Below are positions 26,372-35,481 of a DNA stretch of 64,000 bases, in pieces. Every line of letters begins with the position of its first letter. Position 1 is the first letter of the stretch. The notes under the pieces are model-generated. The model saw only the letters and a list, made by a program, of their open reading frames with translations. It searched no databases and had not been told where the DNA came from. Where the stretch lies: contig JAQGOE010000032.1 in the NCBI GenBank assembly GCA_028293725.1, positions 1 through 64,000 of the forward strand. The letters are read 5' to 3'. The DNA comes from Gammaproteobacteria bacterium. Its GTDB lineage: Bacteria > Pseudomonadota > Gammaproteobacteria > Steroidobacterales > Steroidobacteraceae. Both the position numbers and the translations under genes were made by a program.

Positions 26372-27114
26372 CTCGGCGCATACATTTTTGGTGTCGTAAC
26401 AAACAGGATTCGGTTGAATCGCCGGCACCCATTCGCAGATTCGATTTTCAGCGATTCGACGAGGCCCGGCGTATGACTCTAGACTCAGACTGTTCGATTG
26501 ACCCCCTGCCAGCAATGGCGCTGAATGCAAGGCACGCTCCTGCGGGAACCGCGAGCACCATCGAATCGCCGATGTATGAAGCGATGGCAGAGGAGTTATC
26601 TGTCGCTGCCGCTCAACTCATTGAGGCCGCGTGGAAAGCGCGCGGCGGGGATGGCGAGGCGGCCAGAACCCACATCGCCCAAGCGCTGGCACTCCTTCGG
26701 GGATTACCCAATTTCGGACCTCGCGGAGGCCAACTATCTTCGAACTCCGAAACCAATATCGTGCGAGGCGGCCTAGCCGCCTGGCAGATGCGAAAGGTCA
26801 TCGCATTCGTTGAATCGAATCTATCTCGACATATTCGTGTCCAGGAGCTCGCCAAGCTCCTGGATCTAAGCGCGAGCCACTTCTGTCGCGCCTTCAAGTG
26901 TGCATTCGGTGCCTCCCCTCGCCACTATGTGATTCGTCGACGCATTGAGGTCGCGCAGAAGATGATGCTGACCACGTCCGATCCCTTACGGTCGATCGCT
27001 GTCAACTGTGGCATGTGCGACCAGCAACACTTCACACGGTCCTTTCGTCGAATTGTCGGCGAGACACCATCTATGTGGCGCAGAACTCGGCGTGGATCGC
27101 TGAACGGCGACTGA
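26368..27114 (+). CDS. AraC family transcriptional regulator
   Basis: 248 residues from the coupled start at 26368; an internal ATG at 26473 is possible. The N-terminal half (to about 130) is unassigned, with a Thr/Ala-rich helical part. The C-terminal 100 residues form the double HTH: HIRVQELAKLLDLSASHFCRAFKCAFG and LRSIAVNCGMCDQQHFTRSFRRIVGETPSMWR in the AraC pattern. It probably regulates the neighbouring membrane protein or the isochorismatase gene 250 bp downstream. The stretch 27115-27362 shows no further gene. Confidence 0.85.
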   Translation: MTRRIHFWCRNKQDSVESPAPIRRFDFQRFDEARRMTLDSDCSIDPLPAMALNARHAPAGTASTIESPMYEAMAEELSVAAAQLIEAAWKARGGDGEAARTHIAQALALLRGLPNFGPRGGQLSSNSETNIVRGGLAAWQMRKVIAFVESNLSRHIRVQELAKLLDLSASHFCRAFKCAFGASPRHYVIRRRIEVAQKMMLTTSDPLRSIAVNCGMCDQQHFTRSFRRIVGETPSMWRRTRRGSLNGD

Positions 27115-27362
27115 GTATGCGCTCGCTGACGAGAAACTTGCGGCCGGCCTACCGGATGCCGCTCCGAACGGATCTGTCGAGCCGCAGCGCCGCGCTGTCC
27201 GCCCGCGCGCCGTCGTGGAGCTGTATTTCCACCGGCGGCCGTTCCGCTTATTGCGACGCACTTTGACGCGAGGCGGGACTACCTCGCTCGATGCACGAAC
27301 TGCAGTATGTCGGAGAGATAGGCACCGATGTGGGTTCTATCAATAACCGAAAGGAGCTGACG

Positions 27363-27974
27363 ATGAGCAAGCAAAGAGGTGTTTGGGTGGCTGAGGATGT
27401 TGCGCTCATCCTCATTGACTATCAGAAGGAAATGTTTGAGAACGTCAGGTCCGAAACGACGCCGGATGAGATTGACCTGAATGTCCGCCTTCTGATTCGG
27501 ACCGCCAAGGCTTTCAACATTCCAGTGGTGCTGAGCACCGTCGGGGTTCAGATGGGCGTGAATGGTCCCACTCGATCTTCAATCACAGCGGAATTGCCTG
27601 GCCTCGAGCCGATTGACCGCACATCGATGGATGCATGGGAAGACAAAGGTCTTCGAGCAGCGATTGAGAAGACTGGCAAGAAGCGACTCATATTTGGTGC
27701 CCTGTACACCGAAATCTGTCTCGCGTTCCCAATCGTCGATGCTATGCGAGACGGCTACGAGACAATGTTCGTCGTCGACGCTGTCGGCGGTATGTCTCAG
27801 CTCGCGCACCGGACCGCCGTTGAACGGCTAACGGGGGCTGGCGCGATCCCCAATACGTCCCTGGCACTAGTGACTGAGCTATTCCGCGACTGGAAGGGGC
27901 CGCTGGCCGATAAGGCAAGGACGGTCATCAAGTGGTACACGTCAGAACTTCAAAAGCTCGCCGCGAAGAAATAG
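27363..27974 (+). CDS. Isochorismatase-like cysteine hydrolase
   Basis: 203 residues from ATG 27363 (AAAGGAG 7 bp upstream, which rules out the upstream in-frame start). DVALILIDYQKEMF carries the catalytic Asp, KKRLIFGALYTEICLAFP the conserved cis-peptide region and nucleophile Cys. Such enzymes hydrolyse amides or vinyl ethers; the substrate is not predicted. It is monocistronic on present evidence, upstream of the efflux operon. Confidence 0.85.
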   Translation: MSKQRGVWVAEDVALILIDYQKEMFENVRSETTPDEIDLNVRLLIRTAKAFNIPVVLSTVGVQMGVNGPTRSSITAELPGLEPIDRTSMDAWEDKGLRAAIEKTGKKRLIFGALYTEICLAFPIVDAMRDGYETMFVVDAVGGMSQLAHRTAVERLTGAGAIPNTSLALVTELFRDWKGPLADKARTVIKWYTSELQKLAAKK

Positions 27975-28210
27975 CCACGAACGACGTTTGCAGAACGAAG
28001 TGACTGGCCGAGTTGGATATAGCGTCGACGACTGTCAGTCGACGCCGTCCCCTTCGCCAAGATCCGCTTGAATTTGCGCACCCCGCGAGCCTGTACCGGA
28101 TGGGCGGCCCTCCGTACCGCACCCTAGTTCACTGTGCTGGGTGAGCGTGGCGACGCGAGATTCCAGTGCGTCGCAGTGGCGAGCGGCACGCTGAAATGGA
28201 AAGGAAAAAG

Positions 28211-28294
28211 ATGAAGGTGATTTGGAGTTTGCGTGCCCGAATGCCACTTCCCACTGGGCTCCAAGCGGCGTTCGTGAAGTGCCCCAATGGGTGA
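28211..28294 (+). CDS. Possible 27-residue leader peptide of the efflux operon
   Basis: ATG at 28211 has AAGGA 5 bp upstream and opens MKVIWSLRARMPLPTG, ending with TGA at 28292-28294. This overlaps the ATG of the emrA-like gene (28287). The emrA-like start has no good ribosome-binding site of its own, so it may be translated by coupling to this small frame. The peptide has no known family. Confidence 0.4.
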   Translation: MKVIWSLRARMPLPTGLQAAFVKCPNG

Positions 28295-29357
28295 GTCCAG
28301 GATCAACTGGCAGTCTCTTCCCGACTGGGGCTGGCGGGCGCTGATATTTCTCACGGCCCTCGCAATTCTTATTGTGATCACCACCCGCTGGAATCGTTGG
28401 GAATCAAACGCCCGCGTACAGACGACGGATGACGCATATCTTCAGGCTGACCTAACGCCCATTGCAGCAAAAGTTTCTGGCTACGTACGCGCGATGCCAG
28501 TGCAGGACTACCAACGGGTTCGTCAAGGGGATCTGTTGGCGGAGATTGTCGATGATGACTACGTCGCCGCGGTCGATCAATTGGTCGCCGCCGTCGACGC
28601 AGCAACGGCGCAGATCGACGCTTTGAAGGCGCAGCACGCTCTCCAGAGCGCAAACGTCGCTGCCGCTCGCGCTCAAGTGACGGCGGCAACGGCGAATGTC
28701 GAGCAGAATGCTCGCGACTTGCAGCGTCAGCAGCGTCTCTTCCAATCGGGGTCATCTTCCGCCGAAGCAGCCGAAAAGCTTCAAAATGCTCGTGCGCAGC
28801 TTACGGCTCAGCTTGAACAGACCGGAGCTCAGGCAGAAGCCGCCGAGCGGCAGCTGAGTGTCCTTGCTGCGCAACAAGCCCAGGCCAAGGCGGGGCTCGC
28901 TGCCCAGCAGGCCAACCTCAGAATCGCCAAGATCAACCTCGGCTATACGCGAATTGTCGCGCCAAAGAATGGGGTGATCGGGCAGCGCCAGATCAAGCCG
29001 GGTCAGTTCGTCGGTGTAGGTGGGCAGATCACGACGCTCACTCCCCTGCCACAAATTTGGGTCATCGCGAACTACAAGGAGACCCAATTGACACACATGG
29101 CCGTCGGCGAAAAGGCTGACATTCAGGTCGACACTTTCCCGGGTCACCACTTGCACGGTCACGTGCTCGCATTTGCTCCCGGGTCAGGATCCCAGTTCGC
29201 GTTGCTGCCGCCAGACAATGCCACCGGGAACTTCACGAAGGTCGTGCAGCGGGTCGCCGTGAAGATCGCGATCGACGACGCCGACGGGATTATCGATGAG
29301 CTGCGACCCGGCCTATCGGTGGTAGCCACTGTTCAGACCCGGCAAGGCACGCCATGA
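28287..29357 (+). CDS. emrA: EmrA/HlyD-type membrane-fusion protein
   Basis: 356 residues. One N-terminal helix (WRALIFLTALAILIVITT), then NARVQTTDDAYLQADLTPIAAKVSGYV, the EmrA lipoyl-like start, a long Ala/Gln-rich coiled-coil hairpin (about 85-215), and GYTRIVAPKNGVIGQR with a beta-barrel domain. It is the periplasmic adaptor linking the EmrB-like pump to the outer-membrane channel. ATGA overlap with the next gene. Confidence 0.92.
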   Translation: MGESRINWQSLPDWGWRALIFLTALAILIVITTRWNRWESNARVQTTDDAYLQADLTPIAAKVSGYVRAMPVQDYQRVRQGDLLAEIVDDDYVAAVDQLVAAVDAATAQIDALKAQHALQSANVAAARAQVTAATANVEQNARDLQRQQRLFQSGSSSAEAAEKLQNARAQLTAQLEQTGAQAEAAERQLSVLAAQQAQAKAGLAAQQANLRIAKINLGYTRIVAPKNGVIGQRQIKPGQFVGVGGQITTLTPLPQIWVIANYKETQLTHMAVGEKADIQVDTFPGHHLHGHVLAFAPGSGSQFALLPPDNATGNFTKVVQRVAVKIAIDDADGIIDELRPGLSVVATVQTRQGTP

Positions 29358-30970
29358 CCAACACGCCGGCGATCGCCGGTGCCCTGGGAGTCCCGCCACC
29401 CGCCGAGGCAACTTCCATCCCTTGGGCGGGACTTGCGGCAGTTCTTCTGGGCGCCTTCATTTCGACCTTGAACACCCGCCTTTCCACGTTCGGACTGGCT
29501 GATATTCGTGGGGCTGTACATGCTGGGTTCGATGACGGCGCCTGGATTACGACTGCACAGAGCGTGGCCCAAATGCTGGTCGCCCCGCTGGCGGTATGGA
29601 TGGGTGGCACTTATGGGCCGCGTCGCGTTCTCATTGAAGCCGCAGCGGCATTTGCCGTGATCTCGTTTCTCGAACCCTTTTCGGTAAATCTGCCGATGTT
29701 GCTCGCACTGCAGTTCGCTGCCGGGTTAGCCAGCGGCTTCTTCGTGCCCCTGACGCTACCCTTCATTTTGAAAAACACCCCCCCCAAGGTGTGGGCATTT
29801 GGCGTTGCCATCTTCGCTCTCAACCTCGAAGTCTCCCTCAACATTTCCGCATCGCTTGAAGGTTGGTACATCGAGCATCATTCATGGCACTGGATTTTTT
29901 GGCAGAACGTACCGCTGGCTGCGGGGATGGCCGCGTGTTTGGCCTTTGGCATGCGCCCAGAACCTTTGAGTCCCACTCGTCCGCGCTTGGATCGATACGG
30001 ACTCGCCGTCGGTGGGATCGGCCTGGCGCTCATTTACGCCGCACTCGATCAAGGCAATCGCCTCGATTGGATCAACTCGAAATGGGTATGGGCGCTGTCG
30101 TTATCCGGCCTAATACTCCTAGTCGGATTCTTCATACACGTCCGCCTCAGTGCGAATCCGGCCGTCGATTTGAAAGTCGTTTTAACACCGCCCATGCCGC
30201 GCCTGCTCCTACTCATCGTATTTCTTCGACTGACCATGCTAGCCACAGCGTACGTCATTCCGCAGTTCTTGCAGCTGGTGCGCGGCTTTCGTGCACTGGA
30301 GGTCGGCCAGACACTGGTGTGGCTCGCCGCTCCTCAGCTCATCATTTGTTTCACGGTCGGATATTTTCTGCGGCGTTTGGACCCACGCTTGGTCGCCTCA
30401 ACAGGATTTCTGTTCATCTGCATTGCTTGTCTCATGGTAGGGCACGGCCTGGGTCCGCTATGGGGTTCGGAGCAGTTCATTCCATCCCAACTGCTACAGG
30501 CCGCCGGACAGAGCCTTGCCCTTTCCGGAACGCTCTTCTTCGCCGTGCTGCATCTGAAGCCGCAGGACGCGCTGACATTCGGCGCGTCTGCCCAAACAGC
30601 GCGCCTGTTGGGAGGTGAGATCGGACAAGCGTTTATCGTCACCTTCGTCCGCAAGCGGGGCCAGATCGCCTCCAATCTTATTGGCCAGCATGTCCAAATC
30701 GGCGATGGCGCGGTCGTCAATCGAATGCAGGCCTATGCCGGCGCCACGAGCAGCGCCGGCGATCCGAGTTCCGCGACCGCGCGCGGCGCTACCGTGCTCA
30801 ACTCCGTGGTTCACAACGCCGCGATCACGCAGGGCATCATCGATTCACTCATCCTGATTGCTGCGCTCACCGCACTGACTCTGATGGTCCTTGTGACGCG
30901 AAGGGCCGCGCCCGAGGGGCCCGCGACGCATGTCTCAGTGTTCGCTCGCCGCAGGCAACCAGCGCAATGA
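29354..30970 (+). CDS. emrB: EmrB/QacA-type MFS drug efflux pump (DHA2, 14 TM)
   Basis: 538 residues with about 14 hydrophobic segments. ISTLNTRLSTFGLADIRGA replaces the usual LDTTIVNVALP motif, and WITTAQSVAQMLVAPLAVWMGGTYGPRRVL is the DHA2 TM2-loop region. It is a proton-driven exporter of hydrophobic drugs or uncouplers, working with the adaptor upstream and the NodT-type channel downstream. The 4-bp overlaps on both sides show a tightly coupled operon. Confidence 0.9.
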   Translation: MTNTPAIAGALGVPPPAEATSIPWAGLAAVLLGAFISTLNTRLSTFGLADIRGAVHAGFDDGAWITTAQSVAQMLVAPLAVWMGGTYGPRRVLIEAAAAFAVISFLEPFSVNLPMLLALQFAAGLASGFFVPLTLPFILKNTPPKVWAFGVAIFALNLEVSLNISASLEGWYIEHHSWHWIFWQNVPLAAGMAACLAFGMRPEPLSPTRPRLDRYGLAVGGIGLALIYAALDQGNRLDWINSKWVWALSLSGLILLVGFFIHVRLSANPAVDLKVVLTPPMPRLLLLIVFLRLTMLATAYVIPQFLQLVRGFRALEVGQTLVWLAAPQLIICFTVGYFLRRLDPRLVASTGFLFICIACLMVGHGLGPLWGSEQFIPSQLLQAAGQSLALSGTLFFAVLHLKPQDALTFGASAQTARLLGGEIGQAFIVTFVRKRGQIASNLIGQHVQIGDGAVVNRMQAYAGATSSAGDPSSATARGATVLNSVVHNAAITQGIIDSLILIAALTALTLMVLVTRRAAPEGPATHVSVFARRRQPAQ

Positions 30971-32394
30971 GGGGCCGGATTCCTGATGCTATTGCTATGG
31001 CGCTGCTCGTGGCGCTACCCGGTTGTGCGGTGGGCCCTGACTATCGTCCGCCCACCTTGGCCGAGGGCGCGCAGGCTCCATTGGTGTCGGTAGTTGCGTC
31101 GGTTGAGAGTTCATCCGAACCGCCGGAACAGTGGTGGGAGCTTTACCACGACCCGCTCCTCGAGCTATACCTCCAAGAGGCGTTCAAGGCGAACGCGGAT
31201 CTCAAGGTCGCGGCGGCAAATTTGTCCGCGGCGCGCGCGGTGCTCCAAGCGGCGCGCACCGGGCGCTATCCTCAGACCGCTGCAAACGTTGGCTATACAT
31301 ATGGGCGTGATGCGGTCACGGACGAGATTCTCGAGATCGGCGGCCATGAGCCGAAGAACATCTCTATTTACGACGCGATTCTCGACATGTCTTATGAGGT
31401 CGACCTGGTAGGGCGCGTTCGCCGGTCGATCGAATCCGCAACCGCTGAGGCAGACGAAACGGCCGCCATACGCGACAGCGTGAGAATCACCGTTGCCGCG
31501 GAGACTGCGCGAGCCTACGCCCAGGTGTGTGCACTCGGCGAAGAACTCGAAGTCGTACAACATTCCCTCGAAGTTGTCCGTCGTCAAGCTCAGATCACTC
31601 AGTTGAGAAACGATGCGGGTGCCAACTCCGAATTCGATGTCGTGAGGGCGCAGGGACTAGTGGCGCAAGTCAGCGCTGCAATACCGCCTCTGCAAGGACA
31701 AAGACAGGCCGCGACTTTCCAATTGGCTGCAATGATGGGTCGTACTCCGACCAATGCCCCGACGGAAGTGCAGCGCTGCGTCACACCGCCGGAACTCCGA
31801 GATGTCATGCCCGTAGGTGATGGCGCGACGCTGCTGAGACGTCGACCGGACGTGCGGCAAGCCGAGCGGCGCGTTGCGGCCGCCACTGCGAGAATCGGAG
31901 TGGCGACCGCCGATCTCTACCCAAGAATTTCGCTTACCGGCTTTCTTGGCGGTGTCAGCTCCGAATTGAATCAGCTGACGACCAACCAGGGTGTCACCTG
32001 GGGTGTCGGACCAAGTATCACTTGGACCTTTCCCAATCAGTCTGGACCCCGTGCTCGCGTGCGGCAGGCAAAAGCGAACGCTGTGGCGGCGCTCGCTAAC
32101 TTTGACGGCGTAGTGCTTCAAGCATTGAAGGAGACGGAGCAAGCGCTGTCCGCCTACGGAGCAGAGCGGGAACGGCGACAGGCCCTATCGGAAGCCCAAG
32201 AAAGGGCCCACAAAGCATTTGACATGGCGCGCAGTCAAATAGACGCAGGCGCCATCAGCAATCTTGACCTGCTGGCGTCGGAGCAGGTCCTGGTGTTGAC
32301 CGATCAAGCTGTTGCTGCATCCGACGCGGCGCTCGTGCAGGACCAGATCGCCGTGTTCAAGGCCCTCGGTGGCGGCTGGCGAACTGGGTTATGA
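30967..32394 (+). CDS. NodT-family outer-membrane efflux lipoprotein
   Basis: 475 residues. LLVALPGCAVGPDYRPP is a lipoprotein signal peptide with lipobox Cys near residue 19, followed by two TolC-like repeats (QEAFKANADLKVAAANLSAARA; DVRQAERRVAAATARIGVATADLYPRISLTG in part). It forms the trimeric outer-membrane channel of the pump. Last gene of the emrA-emrB-nodT operon. Confidence 0.92.
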   Translation: MRGRIPDAIAMALLVALPGCAVGPDYRPPTLAEGAQAPLVSVVASVESSSEPPEQWWELYHDPLLELYLQEAFKANADLKVAAANLSAARAVLQAARTGRYPQTAANVGYTYGRDAVTDEILEIGGHEPKNISIYDAILDMSYEVDLVGRVRRSIESATAEADETAAIRDSVRITVAAETARAYAQVCALGEELEVVQHSLEVVRRQAQITQLRNDAGANSEFDVVRAQGLVAQVSAAIPPLQGQRQAATFQLAAMMGRTPTNAPTEVQRCVTPPELRDVMPVGDGATLLRRRPDVRQAERRVAAATARIGVATADLYPRISLTGFLGGVSSELNQLTTNQGVTWGVGPSITWTFPNQSGPRARVRQAKANAVAALANFDGVVLQALKETEQALSAYGAERERRQALSEAQERAHKAFDMARSQIDAGAISNLDLLASEQVLVLTDQAVAASDAALVQDQIAVFKALGGGWRTGL

Positions 32395-32441
32395 CGCCTC
32401 CGCTGAACTCTTGCGCGCGTGCCCCTTCGCCCGGCTGAGCT

Positions 32442-33209
32442 CTAACTCGCGTCGACCAGGATTATTTCGCTGTCGCGCCCCGCTTCCACTCGGATGGACT
32501 CTGCGCGCCAGAAGGCGAGGCCTTCGGCTTCCTTCACAAGTTCACCATTGACCGTGACATCGCCCTTCGCTGCCACGAGATAAGCCTTTCGGCCCGCGCC
32601 GAGCGCGTAGGTAAGCGATTGGCCGGCCAGGAGGCTCGCTCCTAACACCCGTGCATCCGCCCTAATCGGCAAGGCATCGGCGTCGCTTTCATATCCGCTC
32701 GCGAGCACCACCAAGTTGCCCGCTCGCTCCTTCTTGGGGAAGGGCTTGCTCGCCCAAGTCGGCCTTCCTCCTCTCGTTCGAGGCTCAATCCAAATCTGAA
32801 AGATCTTTGTGGGAATAGGTTCCCGGTTTTCCTCGGAATGCCGGATGCCGCTGCCGGCGCTCATCACTTGTAGGTCTCCGGCAATCGTGCGCCCTTTATT
32901 TCCCAGACTGTCCTCGTGCGTGACGGCGCCCTCGCGCACATACGTAATAATTTCCATGTTGGCGTGCGGATGGATGGGGAAGCCCGTCGACGGCGCGATT
33001 TCATCATCTGCCCATGCGATCAGATTGCCGACCTGCCGATGGGTCGGGTTGCCAAAGCCGCCGTAGGCGAAGTGATGCCGCGTCTTCAGCCAGCCGAGGT
33101 CCGCGCCGCCAAGGTCGGGAAGCCGCCGCGGCTCGAGTAAGTCATCACCCCGCATCATCGAGTTTGAATACTCGATTCCTGATTCAACCGATGTTTGCTC
33201 GGTGCCCAT
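32442..33209 (-). CDS. Pirin family protein (YhhW-like)
   Basis: 255 residues from ATG 33209, with AAGGAG 8 bp upstream; the longer frame lacks such a site. FPIHPHANMEIITYVREGAVTHEDSLGN carries the two-His metal site and SAGSGIRHSEEN the third His and Glu. The C-terminal domain (about 150-255) is a second cupin. YhhW homologues show quercetin 2,3-dioxygenase activity, but the natural role is unknown. It is convergent with the nodT gene and divergent from the azoreductase gene. Confidence 0.88.
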   Translation of the reverse strand: MGTEQTSVESGIEYSNSMMRGDDLLEPRRLPDLGGADLGWLKTRHHFAYGGFGNPTHRQVGNLIAWADDEIAPSTGFPIHPHANMEIITYVREGAVTHEDSLGNKGRTIAGDLQVMSAGSGIRHSEENREPIPTKIFQIWIEPRTRGGRPTWASKPFPKKERAGNLVVLASGYESDADALPIRADARVLGASLLAGQSLTYALGAGRKAYLVAAKGDVTVNGELVKEAEGLAFWRAESIRVEAGRDSEIILVDAS

Positions 33210-33538
33210 GCGTAGTCTCCTTGTCAAAACGCCTGTGGAACGCTGGGTTCCGTTCGGTGAAATGTGGCATTCCCGAATGCGGCCCAACAGTCCTGCCTTA
33301 CGCGAAGGTGTGTCGCAGAAGAGGCAACAGCGTCCCTTCCAGCATCGCAGGTATGCTCAAAGGGCCGAAACCGTTGCCTTGAGCTGCAGGCGGCGAATAT
33401 GGGGTAGAGGTTCGGGTCCCACTCTATACAGTCCCGGAGGCGTTCCTTCTCTCGCGACAGAGTTTGGCTCTTGAAGTGACTACCGCGACGTTCACTGGAA
33501 CGTCACAGTGACCTCACCTAACAAGCGAGGAGAATCAC
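33210..33538. promoter_or_regulatory. Divergent promoter region between pirin and azoreductase genes
   Basis: About 330 bp without a gene. 33312-33334 nearly repeats 21796-21818 from upstream of the cyd operon (one inserted or deleted base and a few changes). No clear hexamer pair stands out. A shared operator for the redox genes is possible. Confidence 0.35.
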
Positions 33539-34141
33539 GTGAATAACATTCTGGTACTCAACAGCAGCGTCCTTGGTGATCAGTCCGTTTCGAAGGCCTT
33601 GGTCGAGGAGGCCGTTCAGCGCCTCTTGGAAGGCAATCCCCACGCAACCGTAGTTCGGCGGGACTTGGGTGAAACCCCCATTCCACATCTCACAACCGCC
33701 ACCGTCGCAGGAGTGCGAGGTGTGCCCACGACCGAAGCTGAACTTGCAGCACGTGCGTTGTCGGATGAATTGATTGCGGAATTGCAGGGGGCCGATACCT
33801 TGGTGATCGGTGCGCCGATGTATAACTTCAGTATCCCGACGGGTCTTAGGGCTTGGTTCGATTATGTTCTGCGCCCGGGCAAGACGTTCAGCTACTCAGA
33901 AGCGGGGCCCCAGGGTCTCATCACCGGCAAGCGGGTCATCATCATCGAATCGCGCGGCGGCCACTATTCCGACGGCCCGGCTCATGCGATGGATTTCCAG
34001 GAGCCGTATTTAAAGACCCTATTCCGATTCATCGGGTTGACGCATGTCACCTTAGTCCGCGCCGAGAAGCTCGGCTTCGGTCCGGCGGCCCGTGAAGCGG
34101 CGGTTGCCGCTGCTAAACAGTCGCTTGCCGAGGCGGCCTGA
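33539..34141 (+). CDS. azoR: FMN-dependent NADH azoreductase
   Basis: 200 residues from GTG 33539 (GAGGAG 9 bp upstream). ILVLNSSVLGDQSVSKAL is the FMN loop, IGAPMYNFSIPTGLRAWFDYV and IIESRGGHYSDGP are AzoR signatures. It reduces azo compounds and quinones by two electrons. A broken pirin gene follows 24 bp downstream, matching the known pirin-azoreductase pairing. Confidence 0.93.
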   Translation: MNNILVLNSSVLGDQSVSKALVEEAVQRLLEGNPHATVVRRDLGETPIPHLTTATVAGVRGVPTTEAELAARALSDELIAELQGADTLVIGAPMYNFSIPTGLRAWFDYVLRPGKTFSYSEAGPQGLITGKRVIIIESRGGHYSDGPAHAMDFQEPYLKTLFRFIGLTHVTLVRAEKLGFGPAAREAAVAAAKQSLAEAA

Positions 34142-34165
34142 AAACATCGCCATTGTGAGGTGCAC

Positions 34166-34680
34166 ATGAACATCTCGATCGAAGCGTCGGAATTGCCCGT
34201 AGAACACCTGATCGTTCCATCTGTGCGCGATCTCGGCGATGGCTTCAAGGTACGTCGAGCGCTCCCGTCGGCGTAGCGCCGCATGGTCGGTCCGTTTATA
34301 TTCCTGGATCATTTTGGACCGATCGTGTTCGGCGCAGGCCGGGGTGCCAATATCGGTCCTCACCCGCATATCGGCCTGTCAACCTTGAGTTACCTGTTAC
34401 AAGGCGAGATCATTCATCGAGACAGCTTGGGCAATGTCCAGTCGATCCACGCGGGCGATGTGAATTGGATGACCGCGGGCAGCGGAATTATCCATTCGGA
34501 GCGCTCTCCTCCGGCAGTTCAAGCACAGGGCGGGACACTCTTCGGTCAGCAGATTTGGGTCGCGTTACCAAAAGTGTCGGAGGAGATGCAGCCCATGTTC
34601 TCTCATCATGCGGCAGGCACGCTGCCGGAGATTGAGGGAGACGGGGTGTCTCTCACCGTCATTGCGGGGCAGGCGAATGC
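34166..34680 (+). pseudogene. Pirin family gene, interrupted by an amber codon and truncated
   Basis: The frame from ATG 34166 reads MNISIEASELPVEHLIVPSV and FKVRRALPSA, then TAG at 34274-34276, then RRMVGPFIFLDHFGPIVFG in the same frame. Intact pirins have Gln here (SAQRRMVGPF), so a CAG-to-TAG change is likely. The frame continues with IGPHPHIGLSTLSYLLQGE, WMTAGSGIIHSER and VWVALP-type strands. It is lost at about 34680, where sequence of a vapC gene begins. The second cupin is mostly missing. Confidence 0.85.
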
Positions 34681-34962
34681 TCGATGGTTCTCGAGTCCCG
34701 TTATGGACCGGACGGCGTTCGAGACCTCGATCTGTTCATGGCGAAAGCGCAGATCTCGCTCGTGCCCGTGGATGTGGAACAGGCTGAATTGGCGCGCCGA
34801 GCTTTTCGAGATTACGGGAAAGGCCGACATCCGGCGGCCCTGAATTTCGGAGACTGCTTCTCCTACGCCTTGGCGCGCGCAATGGATGCACAACTCCTCT
34901 TCAAGGGTAATGACTTCACCCAAACAGACGTTGACTCCCATCCGGCCAGCGGTAAACAGTGA
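34681..34962 (+). pseudogene. VapC-type PIN-domain toxin, C-terminal fragment
   Basis: From ATG 34684 the frame reads VLESRYGPDGVRDLDLFMAK, VPVDVEQAELARRAFRDYGK, GRHPAALNFGDCFSYALARA and LLFKGNDFTQTDV, the second half of a VapC RNase with two of the acidic PIN residues (in GDCFSYALA and GNDF). The first half, with the leading VIDTSAL motif, is absent and no vapB antitoxin is present. It was joined to the pirin fragment by recombination and cannot be a working toxin. Confidence 0.85.
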
Positions 34963-34983
34963 TGTGACTCAAAGGGTGTCGTT

Positions 34984-35241
34984 ATGTCAGAGAATTCCGC
35001 ACAACATCGAGAAAAAGACGTTCCAGACGACCGTCCGTTTAGCATTTCCTTGCTCGTCGAAGTGCACGAAGTCAAAAACGGATTAGAAAATTATCTCGAT
35101 CTCTCACACCAGATCGAGACCGTGTTGGTGCGCAAGGAAGAAGCAATTGATGAAGCAACAACGACCGCCTTCGATGCAGTGCCCGAAGACAGGCATGATG
35201 ATATTGCGCAAGACTACGCTTGGGAAGTACGCCACCCATGA
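34984..35241 (+). CDS. Hypothetical acidic protein, 85 residues
   Basis: A short charged protein (MSENSAQHREKDVPDDRPFS...). The middle ISLLVEVHEVKNGLENYLDL looks like an amphipathic strand-helix; the C-terminal half is rich in Asp, Glu and Ala. No signal peptide or membrane helix. Not recognised. AAAGGG about 11 bp upstream is a weak ribosome-binding site. The 240 bp after it (35242-35481) show no gene. Confidence 0.45.
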   Translation: MSENSAQHREKDVPDDRPFSISLLVEVHEVKNGLENYLDLSHQIETVLVRKEEAIDEATTTAFDAVPEDRHDDIAQDYAWEVRHP

Positions 35242-35481
35242 GTGCCGTCCCTCAGCTTAAGCATTCGACACTCCACAGCGGGCGCCCAAGACTGCCAACG
35301 GATTTGGGCGGGACTCTGCCCGCCTGCAGAGGCGATGCGCTTTGTAGACGAGTCAATAGTGACATTAGTTATGCGCACTTCAGCCGCTCGATCAGGGAGT
35401 GTTGGAAGGGGTGGCAACCAGTCCCCGAAATTCACTCGCATGGCAGCAACTTGCTTCGGGGAAGCGCGGGGCGCAATGCAA

